DNA from: Methylobacter sp.
GTDB lineage: Bacteria > Pseudomonadota > Gammaproteobacteria > Methylococcales > Methylomonadaceae
Assembly: GCA_030653985.1 (NCBI GenBank)
Contig: JAURYJ010000013.1
Location: 1 to 47,961, forward strand
DNA length: 47,961 bases
Direction: 5' to 3'
Part shown: positions 10,282 to 19,441 of the stretch, piece by piece
Numbering within the stretch: the stretch's first letter is position 1
How the letters are laid out: every line of letters begins with the position of its first letter
The notes under the pieces: generated by a model
Told to the model about the DNA's origin: nothing
The model's input: only the letters and a program-made list of their open reading frames with translations
The model's database searches: none
Position numbers and translations under genes: made by a program

Positions 10282-11322
10282 ATGCCGATTATATTAAAAG
10301 AACTTGCCGATTTTTGTAGCGCGCGAATTGAAGGTGGCGACCCAATGGCAACCATCGAATCAGCGGCAGAGATTACCTCTGCACACCAGGGTCAAGTCAC
10401 ACAGCTGACCAACAATCGCTATGCTCGACACATTAAAGGCTCAACCGCTTCCGCCTGCTTTATTGCAGAGGGTTTTGGTGTTGAGGATGTGCCTGAAGGC
10501 ATGGCGCTGTTAGTTTGCTCCGACCCGGAACTCAGTTTCATTAAGGCTGTCGAATTACTGCATCCTGCCAGAACTTATGATCGGAAAATTGCAACGCAGG
10601 CAGTGCTTGGAGCTAATGTGACCTTGGGCAATAAGCTGTATATCGGCCCTTATGCGGTCATTGGCGAAGATTCAAACTTAGGCGATGGCAGCGAAATCCA
10701 CGCAGGCGCCTACATTGGCAGCAATGTAAAGATAGGTCAAAACTGTCGGATTCATCCTTATGCGGTTATTTATGACGATGTCGTCGTAGGCAATAACGTC
10801 ATTATTCATTCCGGGGCCATTATCGGTGCCGATGGCTTTGGTTATAAGTTCAGGAATAACCAACACGTTAAGGTTCCTCAGGTCGGTAATGTGGTTATTG
10901 AGGACAATGTCGAGATTGGCGCTAACACCTGCATAGACAGAGGTGCATTGGGCAGCACCTCAATAGGCGCAGGCAGCAAAATCGATAATCTGGTACAGAT
11001 TGGGCACAACAATAAAGTCGGCAAACACGTCATCATGTGCGGTTTAACCGGCGTTTCCGGCTCATGTAACATTGAAGATTATGCGATTCTGGCCGGCAGT
11101 TCAGGTATTGCCGATCACGTTACCATTGGTAGCGGCGCTGTAGTCATGGCGCGTTCCGGCGTAGCTGGCGATGTCAAGGCGGGTACGCAGGTTTTTGGCA
11201 GTCCGGCAAAAGATAAGAAGACGGCTTACAAAGAGCAAATCGCCATCAGTAAACTGCCAGAGCTATTAAAAAGAGTAAAAATGCTGGAAGAAAAAATCCA
11301 AGTATTGGAAAAAGAAGCGTAG
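10282..11322 (+). CDS. lpxD: UDP-3-O-acylglucosamine N-acyltransferase LpxD
   Basis: 346 residues, standard length. It adds the N-linked hydroxyacyl chain in lipid A synthesis, in the cytoplasm, with acyl-ACP as donor. An N-terminal uridine-binding domain (1-100) is followed by a left-handed beta helix of hexapeptide repeats (about 105-310) containing the catalytic His in [11 protein letters not shown], and a C-terminal helix ([23 protein letters not shown]). It stands alone instead of in the usual bamA-skp-lpxD-fabZ-lpxA order, so it may be a second copy; the rest of the genome would tell. Confidence 0.95.
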   Translation: MPIILKELADFCSARIEGGDPMATIESAAEITSAHQGQVTQLTNNRYARHIKGSTASACFIAEGFGVEDVPEGMALLVCSDPELSFIKAVELLHPARTYDRKIATQAVLGANVTLGNKLYIGPYAVIGEDSNLGDGSEIHAGAYIGSNVKIGQNCRIHPYAVIYDDVVVGNNVIIHSGAIIGADGFGYKFRNNQHVKVPQVGNVVIEDNVEIGANTCIDRGALGSTSIGAGSKIDNLVQIGHNNKVGKHVIMCGLTGVSGSCNIEDYAILAGSSGIADHVTIGSGAVVMARSGVAGDVKAGTQVFGSPAKDKKTAYKEQIAISKLPELLKRVKMLEEKIQVLEKEA

Positions 11323-11487
11323 TTAATGCCACGAATTTAGGCTAACTGCCTCAATTTTGAGCTACGTTGAACTATTCAGAGGGACGTTTTTGACAGTGTT
11401 TTCAGCATACAAGCTCGATATTTTTGTGGCTTATACAGAATAGACTTGCGGTTGCAGACTCAGGAGTGTTGATTGAAATGTAACAAC

Positions 11488-11520
11488 ACCCCCCGTTATT
11501 TTTATAACGGGGGGTATTAT
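11488..11520 (+). terminator. Strong hairpin, probable terminator
   Basis: ACCCCCCGTTAT pairs perfectly with ATAACGGGGGGT around a 4-base T loop (11488-11515), followed by ATTATTTTTAG on the plus strand. The T-rich tail favours plus-strand use, 166 bases after lpxD. It also sits 8 bases after the stop of the minus-strand small gene, so it may serve both. Confidence 0.75.
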
Positions 11521-11522
11521 TT

Positions 11523-11723
11523 TTAGTTACCCATGTTACCAGTAACGTTGCTGGTTTTTCTCTTCTCTATGTTCTGAAATGTTTCTTTTTGAAGCTCAGC
11601 AACAGCGCCACTTTGCAAATGCTTAGTTTCATCTTGTTTTAGCAGTACAACTAATAGAATAACAGCAGCAATAGCAACACCAGCGATCAACCATGTGTTG
11701 TCTTTTTCTTTTTCTTCAGCCAT
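11523..11723 (-). CDS. Small single-pass membrane protein
   Basis: 66 residues: a charged N-terminus (MAEEKEKDN), one hydrophobic helix (TWLIAGVAIAAVILLVVLL, about 10-28) and a polar, coiled-coil-like tail (KQDETKHLQSGAVAELQKETFQNIEKRK). The start is preceded by a purine-rich site (GAGGA). It is flanked downstream by a strong hairpin and has its own A/T-rich upstream region, so it looks like a real one-gene unit. I do not recognise the family and give no function. Confidence 0.65.
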   Translation of the reverse strand: MAEEKEKDNTWLIAGVAIAAVILLVVLLKQDETKHLQSGAVAELQKETFQNIEKRKTSNVTGNMGN

Positions 11724-12099
11724 TTTAAAATCCTCGAATGTGTATTTAATTATATTATTTTATTTTATTCCCTTTCCTCAAAGGGGTTACTCAATAAATG
11801 ACTTTATTGGGTAACTTGTCGAATTAACTAATAAACGACAGGCTACTTTTTATCATGAGATACAGCATCATGTCAAAGCTATAAAAAAAAATACTGCACA
11901 TATCCGTATTCATGATACCAAAAAAGTTAATTTTAACTGGTCATTAGCAAGCTTAAAATAAACTAACCTATTGAAAATTAATACCAATATTTTCCTATGG
12001 TAAAAAAGAAAACTGAACGGGAAACAGATATTTTCAACAACAAAATATTGCAAACTAGAACATGACGACTTGAAATCAAGTCATCAGAATTAAAGCGAA
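11724..12099. other. A/T-rich gap between the small membrane protein and regA
   Basis: 376 bases without a supported gene. It contains two adjacent hairpins: GTTAC-T-CAATAAA pairing with TTTATTG-G-GTAAC (11786-11815), and TGTCG with CGACA (11817-11840), the second followed by GGCTACTTTTTA. These could be 5' control structures of the small gene's transcript or a small RNA; no promoter is convincing. The rest is low-complexity A/T. Confidence 0.4.
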
Positions 12100-12648
12100 T
12101 TATACTCTAACCGGCTTTTTATCCAGCTTCCGTTGCAAGGTGCGCCGGTGCATGTTTAACGCCCTGGCAGCCGCCGAAATATTGCCCTCATGCTGCATCA
12201 GCACTTTTTGTAGATGCTCCCATTCCAAGCGCTTTACCGATAAGGGATTTTCACTAATCAAGACCGATGAATCGCCTTCATTTTTATGCAGAGCATTAAC
12301 AATTTCATCCGCATTGGCCGGTTTGGTTAAATAATGAGTGGCCCCTAGTTTTATGGCCTCAACCGCTGTAGCAATGCTGGCAAAGCCGGTTAACATCACA
12401 CAGGTAGTATTGTCATCTAATGAGATCAATTTTTTTACCAGTTCCAGCCCGGATTCATAGCCAATACGTAAATCGATCACTGCATATTCGGGTAGATAGC
12501 GCTCGGCAAATGCTATTCCGGTTTTGACATCGTTAGCGACCAGTACCTCGTAATTTCTTTTTTCTAATGCGCTTTTCAACACCTTGCAAAAGGTCTCATC
12601 ATCATCCACCAGCAATAGCCGTGGCTTATCCATTTCCTGAGTTGTCAT
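12100..12648 (-). CDS. regA: Response regulator, RegA/PrrA/ActR family
   Basis: 182 residues, matching RegA/PrrA in length and layout. The receiver domain (10-125) has the acidic pocket VDDD (14-17), the phosphoacceptor Asp59 in VIDLR, the Thr of LTGFAS and the Lys of TKPAN. A linker (ENPLSVKRLEWEHLQKVL) leads to a Fis-type helix-turn-helix (ISAAARALNMHRRTLQRKL). In other Proteobacteria RegA controls redox-related genes such as respiration and carbon or nitrogen fixation. It overlaps the end of regB by 23 bases; a second ATG (MDKPRLLLV) would shorten the overlap to 8. Confidence 0.93.
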   Translation of the reverse strand: MTTQEMDKPRLLLVDDDETFCKVLKSALEKRNYEVLVANDVKTGIAFAERYLPEYAVIDLRIGYESGLELVKKLISLDDNTTCVMLTGFASIATAVEAIKLGATHYLTKPANADEIVNALHKNEGDSSVLISENPLSVKRLEWEHLQKVLMQHEGNISAAARALNMHRRTLQRKLDKKPVRV

Positions 12649-14008
12649 TATTGCTCTCTGTATTCAAAAGGGGCAGGGTGATTTCCACGCACGCTCCACC
12701 CAGTTCGCTATTGTAAAGATTGATTTTACCGCCCAAGCGATTAATAGAGGAATAAGCTAAAAATAAGCCTACACCCAAACCACGCTTTTTGCTGATAACG
12801 GGTTGCTTACCGGCAAAATTGATTAATTCCGACGACAGACCGGGGCCAAAATCCCTGATTTTAATCATAGCGCTGTCCAAATCCCATGATGCGTGAAATT
12901 CAATCCCTTTTTCCGGCGGCGATGCTTCAGCGGCATTATTCAAAATATTAATAATCGAGTGAGTCAGCGTGAGTTCGGCAACAATTTTTGCCTGCATGGC
13001 GACTTCAGGATTGATAATAAAATTTAACTTCGCAGTCGGCTTGTGAGTTCGCCATTGATTGATGACTTCATCAATATAATCAGTCAGCAACATAATTCCT
13101 CCCGATTCGGCGCGCATTTCACCGGCAGAAGCTGACATCACCGATAAGGCTGTTTTGCACCGATCAACCTGCTGTTGCATGATCAATAATTTCTCGTGTA
13201 AATCCGGAAAACGATGAACCGGATACTCTTGCTCAAGTTCATGAGTCACTATCGCGATAGTACCTAATGGCGTCCCCATATCGTGAGCAGCACTGGCTGC
13301 TAATGTACCCAGCGAGACAACACGCTCATCCCTTAACGCATTTTCTCGGGCTTCAGCCAGATTTCTCTCCTGAGCTTTCAGCGTTTTAGCCAGTTCAACC
13401 ACGAAAAATGCGACCAAGCCGGCACTGAACACAAAACCAAACCACATGCCAAAAATATGAAGGTTAAAATAATGACTGTCACTCATAGCGTGAACCTGGC
13501 GGAGCAACTCATAATTTTTTGTATCGGCATACAACATTGCCGAATCGGGCATGTGCGGTTCTATCGACGGCAAAGGAATATTGTAGGCCATTAATGCCGT
13601 GTACATTGATGTGGTTAAAATCACCATATACCAGGCATAGGATTGGTGCAGCATAATGGCTGTAATAATAAGAGGTAACAGAAATACCCAGGTAATGGGA
13701 TTTGATGCGCCACCGGTCAGGTACAGCAATGCGGTAATAGCAAAAACATCCATCACTAACTGAGAAAAAATTTCTAATTCGGTAACCGGATCTTCTGTTT
13801 CTAAACGAATCGACGTATAAATATTCACGATAACTATCGACAATATAACCAGCCAGAGCTGCTGCTCCGGTAAGCGAATATTAAGACCATATACGGATAA
13901 AATAATCAGTATAACCTCGCTGAGTATCATCAAGTTCCTGAGGATAAACAGCCATTTCAGGTTTTGTCTGGCAGAAAATTCGGATTTAGTTGAGGCGTAT
14001 GAGAGCAT
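12626..14008 (-). CDS. regB: Redox sensor histidine kinase, RegB/PrrB/ActS family
   Basis: 460 residues. Six hydrophobic segments (about 20-205) include the GGASNP motif at 99-104, which matches the ubiquinone-sensing GGxxNP of RegB. The H-box holds the phospho-accepting His at about 242 (AASAAHDMGTPLGT). Cys284 in VDRCKTAL corresponds to the redox-active Cys of RegB. The ATPase domain has the N box (NILNNAAEAS), DFGPGL and GLGVGLFLAYS. The two redox-sensing features suggest it works like the classical RegB, switching with quinone and thiol state. Partner RegA overlaps downstream. Confidence 0.93.
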   Translation of the reverse strand: MLSYASTKSEFSARQNLKWLFILRNLMILSEVILIILSVYGLNIRLPEQQLWLVILSIVIVNIYTSIRLETEDPVTELEIFSQLVMDVFAITALLYLTGGASNPITWVFLLPLIITAIMLHQSYAWYMVILTTSMYTALMAYNIPLPSIEPHMPDSAMLYADTKNYELLRQVHAMSDSHYFNLHIFGMWFGFVFSAGLVAFFVVELAKTLKAQERNLAEARENALRDERVVSLGTLAASAAHDMGTPLGTIAIVTHELEQEYPVHRFPDLHEKLLIMQQQVDRCKTALSVMSASAGEMRAESGGIMLLTDYIDEVINQWRTHKPTAKLNFIINPEVAMQAKIVAELTLTHSIINILNNAAEASPPEKGIEFHASWDLDSAMIKIRDFGPGLSSELINFAGKQPVISKKRGLGVGLFLAYSSINRLGGKINLYNSELGGACVEITLPLLNTESNNDNSGNG

Positions 14009-14235
14009 GTTTTATGACAGCAGTGTGTTGTAGATGATCATTAAAATAACAAACCATTCAGCATTTAAGTACAGGCATTATCGTTTTTTTTATTATAAAT
14101 AAAACCAAAAAATAGCTGCGACAATATGTCACATTTTATATTCCAATATTTATTGCTACTATTAACCTAACTTTTAAAGCTCTTGTAGAGCTCCATAGCT
14201 GGGAAGTTGCGTTATATTCATCCTAAAGATATTCC

Positions 14236-14266
14236 AAGGCGGTTTTTATAAAACCGCCTTTTTTTT
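14236..14266 (+). terminator. Intrinsic terminator read on the plus strand
   Basis: AAGGCGGTTTT pairs with AAAACCGCCTT around a TAT loop, followed by eight T on the plus strand. No plus-strand gene lies upstream (regB runs away on the minus strand), so either it ends an unseen small RNA or, read weakly in reverse, it serves msrA, whose stop is 11 bases away. Confidence 0.75.
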
Positions 14267-14276
14267 GTCCTTCATA

Positions 14277-14906
14277 TCAGAAATCCACACCTAATCCCCC
14301 TAAACCGCAGTAACCCATAGGATTCTTGGCCAGATATTGCTGATGGTAATCCTCGGCATAATAAAATTCGCTTGCAGTCATAATCTCGGTGGTTATTGAT
14401 TTAAAACCTGCTTGACTGAGTTGTAGCTGATAGCTTTGTTTTGACGCTAGCGCTTCCTCGAGTTGTTGCTGAGAATAGGTATAAATCCCGGATCGATATT
14501 GCGTACCGATGTCATTGCCTTGTCTCATACCTTGCGTGGGGTTGTGGGATTCCCAAAAAAGCCGAAGTAATTCACCGTATGAAACAACAGCCGGATCATA
14601 AATGACTTTGACAACTTCATTATGCCCGGTTAAACCGGTGCATAATTCCTCATACGTCGGATTAGGCGTGCAGCCGCCGATATAACCGACTGCCGTGCTA
14701 AACACACCGCGACATTGCCAGAATTTTCGCTCCGCTCCCCAGAAGCAACCCATGCCAAACAGTGCCTGCTCCAGGTTTTCCGGAAACGGCGGAACTATCG
14801 GGTTGCCTGTTACAAAATGCCTGTTTGTAACCAGCATGGGCGTACTCCGTCCCGGTAAAGCCTCTTTAGAGTCGGGTAAAGTCAATTTTTTTGATGAAAA
14901 GATCAT
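14277..14906 (-). CDS. msrA: Peptide methionine sulfoxide reductase MsrA
   Basis: 209 residues, the long E. coli-type MsrA: the N-terminal stretch [19 protein letters not shown] aligns by eye with the enteric protein, which supports this start. The catalytic GCFWGAE motif (Cys about 53) is present, followed by GYIGG and the [13 protein letters not shown] region; the end ([12 protein letters not shown]) carries the resolving Cys. It reduces methionine-S-sulfoxide with thioredoxin. Divergent from hslO, another oxidative-stress gene, across 87 bases. Confidence 0.96.
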   Translation of the reverse strand: MIFSSKKLTLPDSKEALPGRSTPMLVTNRHFVTGNPIVPPFPENLEQALFGMGCFWGAERKFWQCRGVFSTAVGYIGGCTPNPTYEELCTGLTGHNEVVKVIYDPAVVSYGELLRLFWESHNPTQGMRQGNDIGTQYRSGIYTYSQQQLEEALASKQSYQLQLSQAGFKSITTEIMTASEFYYAEDYHQQYLAKNPMGYCGLGGLGVDF

Positions 14907-14993
14907 GGCCTGTGGTATTTTTATAAGACGATTTGGGCAAGGATCATTATGATCCTGATGCCATAAAATGCACTACTTTTTAACGGAAGAAAC

Positions 14994-15863
14994 ATGATAG
15001 AGCAGGATTTATTACGCCGTTTTTTATTTGAAGAACTGGGCGTTCGCGGGGAATGGGTCAAATTAACCCACAGTTGGCAAGCGGCAAAATTTCATCAGCG
15101 CGGCTCTGAAAACGTGCAACAGCAGTTGGGACAGGCACTTGCGGCCGTAGTCATGTTATCGGCTACAGTCAAGTTTACAGGCTCGATGATCCTTCAGGCC
15201 CAAGGCGACGGTGACATTAAAACCTTGGTTGCTCAGGCGACGGATCAGCGAAAAATACGAGGTTTAGTGCGAGGCAAGGAAAACGTAGCCGAAGGTTCCT
15301 TAGAAACCCTATTCGGCCAAGGGCGACTGGTATTAACCATAGAATCGGAAAATGGTCAGCCTTATCAGGGCATCGTATCTCTCCGGGGCAGCAATTTAGC
15401 CGCTGTCGTGCAAACCTATTTTGAGCAATCCGAGCAACTTAAGACTCGCTTATGGCTATTTGCCAATGCAACTCATGCGGTAGGATTATTATTGCAGGAA
15501 CTGCCGACACAGGAAGATCATGAGGCTGATTGGGAGCACATCGAAATACTGGCAAACACAGTCACTGAACAAGAATTGTTCGATTTGGATTGTGAGCAGC
15601 TGCTGTATCGATTATTCAATGAAGAAAAAGTCAGATTGTTTGACCCAGAGCCCGTTGAATTTAGCTGCGCCTGTTCACGGCCAAACATCGAGAAAACATT
15701 ATTCGCTATGGGCCGGACTGAACTGGAGGACATTCTAAAGGAACAGGACATTATTGAAGTCAACTGCGAATTCTGCGGTGAACAATACCGCTTTGATAAA
15801 ATTGATGTCGAAAATATCCTGTCACAGCAAAGTCATGTTAATACCTCCGAAACACGACATTGA
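14994..15863 (+). CDS. hslO: Redox-activated chaperone Hsp33
   Basis: 289 residues, standard length. Hsp33 is a cytoplasmic holdase switched on by oxidative unfolding. The four zinc-binding cysteines of the redox switch are present: Cys225 and Cys227 (CAC) and Cys258 and Cys261 (CEFC). The N-terminal dimer and substrate domain shows RGEWVKLTHSW and the conserved GQGRLVLTIE and GIVSL strands. Start preceded by GGAAGAAAC. A lipoprotein gene follows after 9 bases, probably in the same transcript. Confidence 0.97.
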   Translation: MIEQDLLRRFLFEELGVRGEWVKLTHSWQAAKFHQRGSENVQQQLGQALAAVVMLSATVKFTGSMILQAQGDGDIKTLVAQATDQRKIRGLVRGKENVAEGSLETLFGQGRLVLTIESENGQPYQGIVSLRGSNLAAVVQTYFEQSEQLKTRLWLFANATHAVGLLLQELPTQEDHEADWEHIEILANTVTEQELFDLDCEQLLYRLFNEEKVRLFDPEPVEFSCACSRPNIEKTLFAMGRTELEDILKEQDIIEVNCEFCGEQYRFDKIDVENILSQQSHVNTSETRH

Positions 15864-15872
15864 AACAATCCT

Positions 15873-16658
15873 ATGAAAACCGGCATCATTAAACGAAGTC
15901 TTCGCCTTGTTTTTTTGCTGACACTGACAGCTTCATTATCCGGTTGCATGTACTGGATTCGGGCCTATCAAGTCTACTTGCAAATGGATGAGTTCGATCG
16001 TAACTTTTCCGTCGAGGCCAATGATGAATTTACCTTGCGCTTCAAGCACCCTATTCTTTACAGTAAAGACTTTGTTTCCCTGTCCAAGCTTTATGCCAGC
16101 CAGGACGATCCAACGACGGACGGCAGACGCTGGCGCTACTGGTTTCGTAAAGTTGACGGTAACAATGAACCGATCAAACCGGAAGTGAAATTTTATTCTG
16201 CTTTAAATTTCAATAAAGAAAATAGATTAATTGCCTGGTCGTTTTCTTCACTTTTTTTGGCGATTGCCCCGCCCAAATTTTTAGAGATTTCTTTACGCTC
16301 TATTGGCGGTGCCGAGATTGATAAGGAAAAACAACAACTCAAAGCCAACTCGGCATTACTGGAAAAAATTTCCGCAGATTTGCCCAAAAAACCGGCTGTT
16401 CTTGCGCAATTAGGCGAGCCTTTTGAAATTAAAGATGAAGCGGAGCAGGAAGTGTACATTTACCGTTTTCTGCTGGAAACCAACCATATAGAAAAAGGTT
16501 ATGAGGATCGGGCCTTAAACGAGGTTAAAATTACCTTTGATAAAAAAACCCAGGAACTGGTCAGAATGGCAGGGCGTTTTGCAGGGCTTAAGGTTTCAAT
16601 TAATTATCGAAAGTTTCTGGATGAGTCACAGGATGTCGCACAAAACAAACCGGAATAA
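15873..16658 (+). CDS. Lipoprotein of unknown function
   Basis: 261 residues. A basic N-terminus and hydrophobic segment end in the lipobox LSGC (Cys25), followed by MYW, so it is probably an outer-membrane lipoprotein with the body in the periplasm. The rest is soluble and mixed alpha/beta, with two Trp-rich stretches (RRWRYWFRK, LIAWSF) and a late EVKITFDKKTQELVRMAGRFAGLKVSIN strand region split across 28 residues. I do not recognise a domain. It follows hslO by 9 bases and ends before a strong two-way terminator. Confidence 0.75.
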   Translation: MKTGIIKRSLRLVFLLTLTASLSGCMYWIRAYQVYLQMDEFDRNFSVEANDEFTLRFKHPILYSKDFVSLSKLYASQDDPTTDGRRWRYWFRKVDGNNEPIKPEVKFYSALNFNKENRLIAWSFSSLFLAIAPPKFLEISLRSIGGAEIDKEKQQLKANSALLEKISADLPKKPAVLAQLGEPFEIKDEAEQEVYIYRFLLETNHIEKGYEDRALNEVKITFDKKTQELVRMAGRFAGLKVSINYRKFLDESQDVAQNKPE

Positions 16659-16696
16659 ACGATATTACTGCTCCCACAGACTTTCCGATTAACCAT

Positions 16697-16734
16697 AAAA
16701 AAGGCTTAGGCAATCAATGCCTAAGCCTTTTTTT
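16697..16734. terminator. Two-way intrinsic terminator between convergent genes
   Basis: Six A, then GGCTTAGGCA (16703-16712), a 5-base loop, TGCCTAAGCC (16718-16727), then seven T. It separates the plus-strand lipoprotein from the minus-strand peroxiredoxin and has a T-run in both readings. Confidence 0.93.
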
Positions 16735-16778
16735 ACAATACGCAGCGGTATTAAGGCTGCGCACTAATCTGCTATCAA

Positions 16779-17384
16779 TTACAGCTTATCGGCATTTTTA
16801 TCCAGATATTCTGCAACACCGACAGGGTTTGCATTCATACCTGAATCACCTTTTTTCCAGCCGGCTGGGCACACTTCACCGTGTTCTTCGTGGAATTGTA
16901 ACGCATCAATCATGCGTAACAATTCATCCATATCACGACCTAAAGGCAAATCGTTAACAACCTGATGCCGAACGACTCCTGAGCGATCGATCAGGAAAGT
17001 ACCGCGATAAGCAACGGCTGGGCCATTCGCTTCAACATCATAATCCTTACAAATAGCATGCGATATATCGGCAGCCATGGTGTAACGAACAGGACCTATG
17101 CCGCCTTTATTAATCGGGGTATTACGCCATGCGTTGTGAGTAAAATGAGAGTCTATAGACACCGAAATCACTTCAACATTACGGCTTTTAAATTCATCAA
17201 TACGATGATCTAAAGCGATCAACTCACTTGGGCAAACAAAAGTGAAGTCTAATGGGTAAAAAAATACTACCGCATATTTTCCGCTAGTCGCCTCAGAAAA
17301 ACTAAATGAATCAACTATTTGACCATCGCCAAGAACGGCAGGAACTGTAAAATCAGGTGCTTGTTTACCGACTAATACGCTCAT
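16779..17384 (-). CDS. Typical 2-Cys peroxiredoxin (AhpC/Prx1 group)
   Basis: 201 residues. The peroxidatic Cys51 lies in FYPLDFTFVCPSEL and the resolving Cys in EEHGEVCPAGW at about 172, with a C-terminal YF-less tail (GVAEYLDKNADKL). The sequence GGIGPVRYTMAAD contains the GG-[LIV]-G motif of sensitive (easily hyperoxidised) Prx, though the matching YF motif is missing. It reduces hydrogen peroxide and alkyl peroxides with thioredoxin or AhpF-like donors. Monocistronic, convergent with the lipoprotein across a terminator. Confidence 0.94.
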   Translation of the reverse strand: MSVLVGKQAPDFTVPAVLGDGQIVDSFSFSEATSGKYAVVFFYPLDFTFVCPSELIALDHRIDEFKSRNVEVISVSIDSHFTHNAWRNTPINKGGIGPVRYTMAADISHAICKDYDVEANGPAVAYRGTFLIDRSGVVRHQVVNDLPLGRDMDELLRMIDALQFHEEHGEVCPAGWKKGDSGMNANPVGVAEYLDKNADKL

Positions 17385-17652
17385 TGATTATCTCCAATAA
17401 ATAGTAAAAAAAGACTGTTAACTTGATGTTAGCCATTGAAAGCAATGACTTGCTGAAATTGTACACCAAATTAGTCGGGAATTGGAGCGTGTTGTTATTT
17501 TGAGCTTGATTTAATTTTAATTTTATCCATAATTTGTCATCAATAGCTTACAATGTCTCTAAAGATTTACCCTATTACGGGGATTTTGAAAGCTAGTCGG
17601 CCTAACATGGCTGTTAAATTCACATAGCTTATTCGTTTGATGAGGTTCTATC

Positions 17653-18168
17653 ATGGCAAAAAATAAACATATTACCGAACCTGATGTGTTCGGTTTCCAG
17701 GTACGCATCGTAAGACGCGGCAAAGAGAGCAGTCGTTATTTTTCACATAAATTATGGGGCAATAAAGGCAAATCTTTAAAGGCAGCTATTACCTGGCGCG
17801 ACCAGATGCTGACCGTTTTAAAAGGCAGCAAGACCCGGTTTCTTAAACCGCCCAAAAATAAAACGACTACTGGCGTCACGGGCGTGTCCAGAACCATTAA
17901 GTATGATCATCGTAAAGATAAAAGTTATCTTTGCTATACCGTTTTTTGGGTCAGTAATTGCAAATCCAGAAATAAAACTTTTCAGGTGGGTAATGTCGAT
18001 AAAGTCACGGCGGACGACGAGTTGCATGCGTTTCGTACGGCCAAACTGTTCAGAAGTTGCTATGAGCATTCAATCGATAATGACCTTGAGTTTTATGACA
18101 GCAAATTTGCCGGATGGAAAAAACTACGCTTGTATGAAGACGAGAATTTGAACGCAGTAGCCGTGTAA
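17653..18168 (+). CDS. Protein with two AP2-like DNA-binding segments
   Basis: 171 basic residues. The N-terminal part FGFQVRIVRRGKESSRYFSHKLWG...SLKAAITWRDQML and the second part GVTGVSRTIKYD...YTVFWVSN...KTFQVG...ADDELHAFRTAKLFRSCYE both follow the AP2 pattern: an antiparallel sheet with Trp/aromatic and basic residues, then an amphipathic helix ending in R/E. In bacteria AP2 domains usually accompany HNH homing endonucleases or integrases; no nuclease domain is seen here. The 268-base upstream gap holds no other gene. Function unknown; a DNA-binding role is inferred. Confidence 0.6.
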   Translation: MAKNKHITEPDVFGFQVRIVRRGKESSRYFSHKLWGNKGKSLKAAITWRDQMLTVLKGSKTRFLKPPKNKTTTGVTGVSRTIKYDHRKDKSYLCYTVFWVSNCKSRNKTFQVGNVDKVTADDELHAFRTAKLFRSCYEHSIDNDLEFYDSKFAGWKKLRLYEDENLNAVAV

Positions 18169-18291
18169 AACAAAGTTTTCATGTTAGAAGTTTGTTATAC
18201 GGTGTTGGATAAAAAACCCTATTCAAAACGGCAGCCTCAGCAACTATTCAGTCATGCCTCGACTGCCGCAACAAAAATCTAAGCCGTTAAC

Positions 18292-19023
18292 TCATTTTGT
18301 CAGCTTGAATTGCAAGGTCTGAACGGCTCTTTGGGTAACCTTGACACCATTAACCATTTTCCCCTTGAATTTCCACCGGCTAATAGCCTGTAGCGCGGCA
18401 TTATCAAAGATATCGGCAGGTTGAGCCTCTATAACCACGGCATCTTCAACATCTCCGTCTGTGGTGATGGTAAATTCGACTTTAACCCAGCCCTCAATAT
18501 GACGGTTAGCCGCCCCCCTCGGATATTTGGGCGGAACCCGTTCCAACGGAATCACGCCGGTACTGTCTCCACCAGAAGCGGCACCCTTATCGCCATCGTC
18601 TGGTGCATTGCCGGTTTTCCCTGCACTGCTGGGTGTGCTGGCGGCAGGGACATTCACCGCAGGCCCGCTCGATTTTACCGCTGGTACCGGTATATCCAGT
18701 TTGGGCGCATCCATAGCAGGTATTTCCTGCTTTACCACCGGTGCCTTTTGGATGACCGGCTGTTTTTTGGGCGGCGCTTTCTGGCGTTGCGGGGGCTGCG
18801 GCTTATCCTGCACCTGCTCCACCTTTTTTTCCGGCGGTTTTTCGATTTTAGGCTTTGGCTTTGGCGGTGGCGGCTCACGTTTTAAGCGCACAAACTCCAT
18901 CATGTTCAGGTGTTCGGTTTTTTTAACCACATGCTGGTTACTCATCAGCATGAATTGCATCAGCCAGAACAGGCCCAGCGAGACAAGAACACCGGTCAAT
19001 AAGGCGGCAACAGACGACTTCAC
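18292..19023 (-). CDS. tonB: TonB energy transducer
   Basis: 243 residues in classical TonB order: a signal-anchor helix (SSVAALLTGVLVSLGLFWLM), a long Pro/Lys spacer (PPPPKPKPKIEKPPEKK and on), and a C-terminal beta domain (VPPKYPRGAANRHIEGWVKV, then DNAALQAISRWKFKG). It spans the periplasm and passes proton-motive energy from ExbB/ExbD to outer-membrane receptors. Its ATG overlaps the exbD stop by 4 bases. Last gene of the block that begins with the receptor at 29817. Confidence 0.96.
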   Translation of the reverse strand: MKSSVAALLTGVLVSLGLFWLMQFMLMSNQHVVKKTEHLNMMEFVRLKREPPPPKPKPKIEKPPEKKVEQVQDKPQPPQRQKAPPKKQPVIQKAPVVKQEIPAMDAPKLDIPVPAVKSSGPAVNVPAASTPSSAGKTGNAPDDGDKGAASGGDSTGVIPLERVPPKYPRGAANRHIEGWVKVEFTITTDGDVEDAVVIEAQPADIFDNAALQAISRWKFKGKMVNGVKVTQRAVQTLQFKLTK

Positions 19024-19433
19024 TGAGACTCCGCTTCGGTAGCAATAGAAGCGTTATTGATACCGGCTAAACGAATCTGATCCATAACGCTGACCAGAAC
19101 ATGGGTTTTGGTTTCCCTGTCAGCAGTAATCACCACCGAACCTAGCGGATTTTCGGCATGCAACCTGGCGACATTGGCTCTAAGCGCACGAATGTCGACG
19201 ACCTTCTTATCTATCCAGATTTCACCGGCGGGGCTAATCGCCACGATAATATGCGCCTGTTCGAGTTTCTCGGCGGTTTGAGCTTGAGGGCGATTAACGT
19301 CAAGTCCTGATTCCTTGATCGAGGAACTGGTCACTATAAAAAAAATCAACATAATAAAAACGATGTCGAGCATCGGTGTCATATCAAGTTCAGCATTTTT
19401 GTCAGCTGACGACCGGCTATTTTTGCGGCGCAT
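19020..19433 (-). CDS. exbD: ExbD-type biopolymer transport protein
   Basis: 137 residues. A short cytoplasmic N-terminus leads to one transmembrane helix with the proton-carrying Asp in LDMTPMLDIVFIMLIFFIVTS, then a periplasmic domain. It forms the proton channel complex with ExbB and drives TonB. Placed 8 bases after the short exbB and overlapping tonB. Confidence 0.95.
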   Translation of the reverse strand: MRRKNSRSSADKNAELDMTPMLDIVFIMLIFFIVTSSSIKESGLDVNRPQAQTAEKLEQAHIIVAISPAGEIWIDKKVVDIRALRANVARLHAENPLGSVVITADRETKTHVLVSVMDQIRLAGINNASIATEAESQ

Positions 19434-19441
19434 GGATGCTC

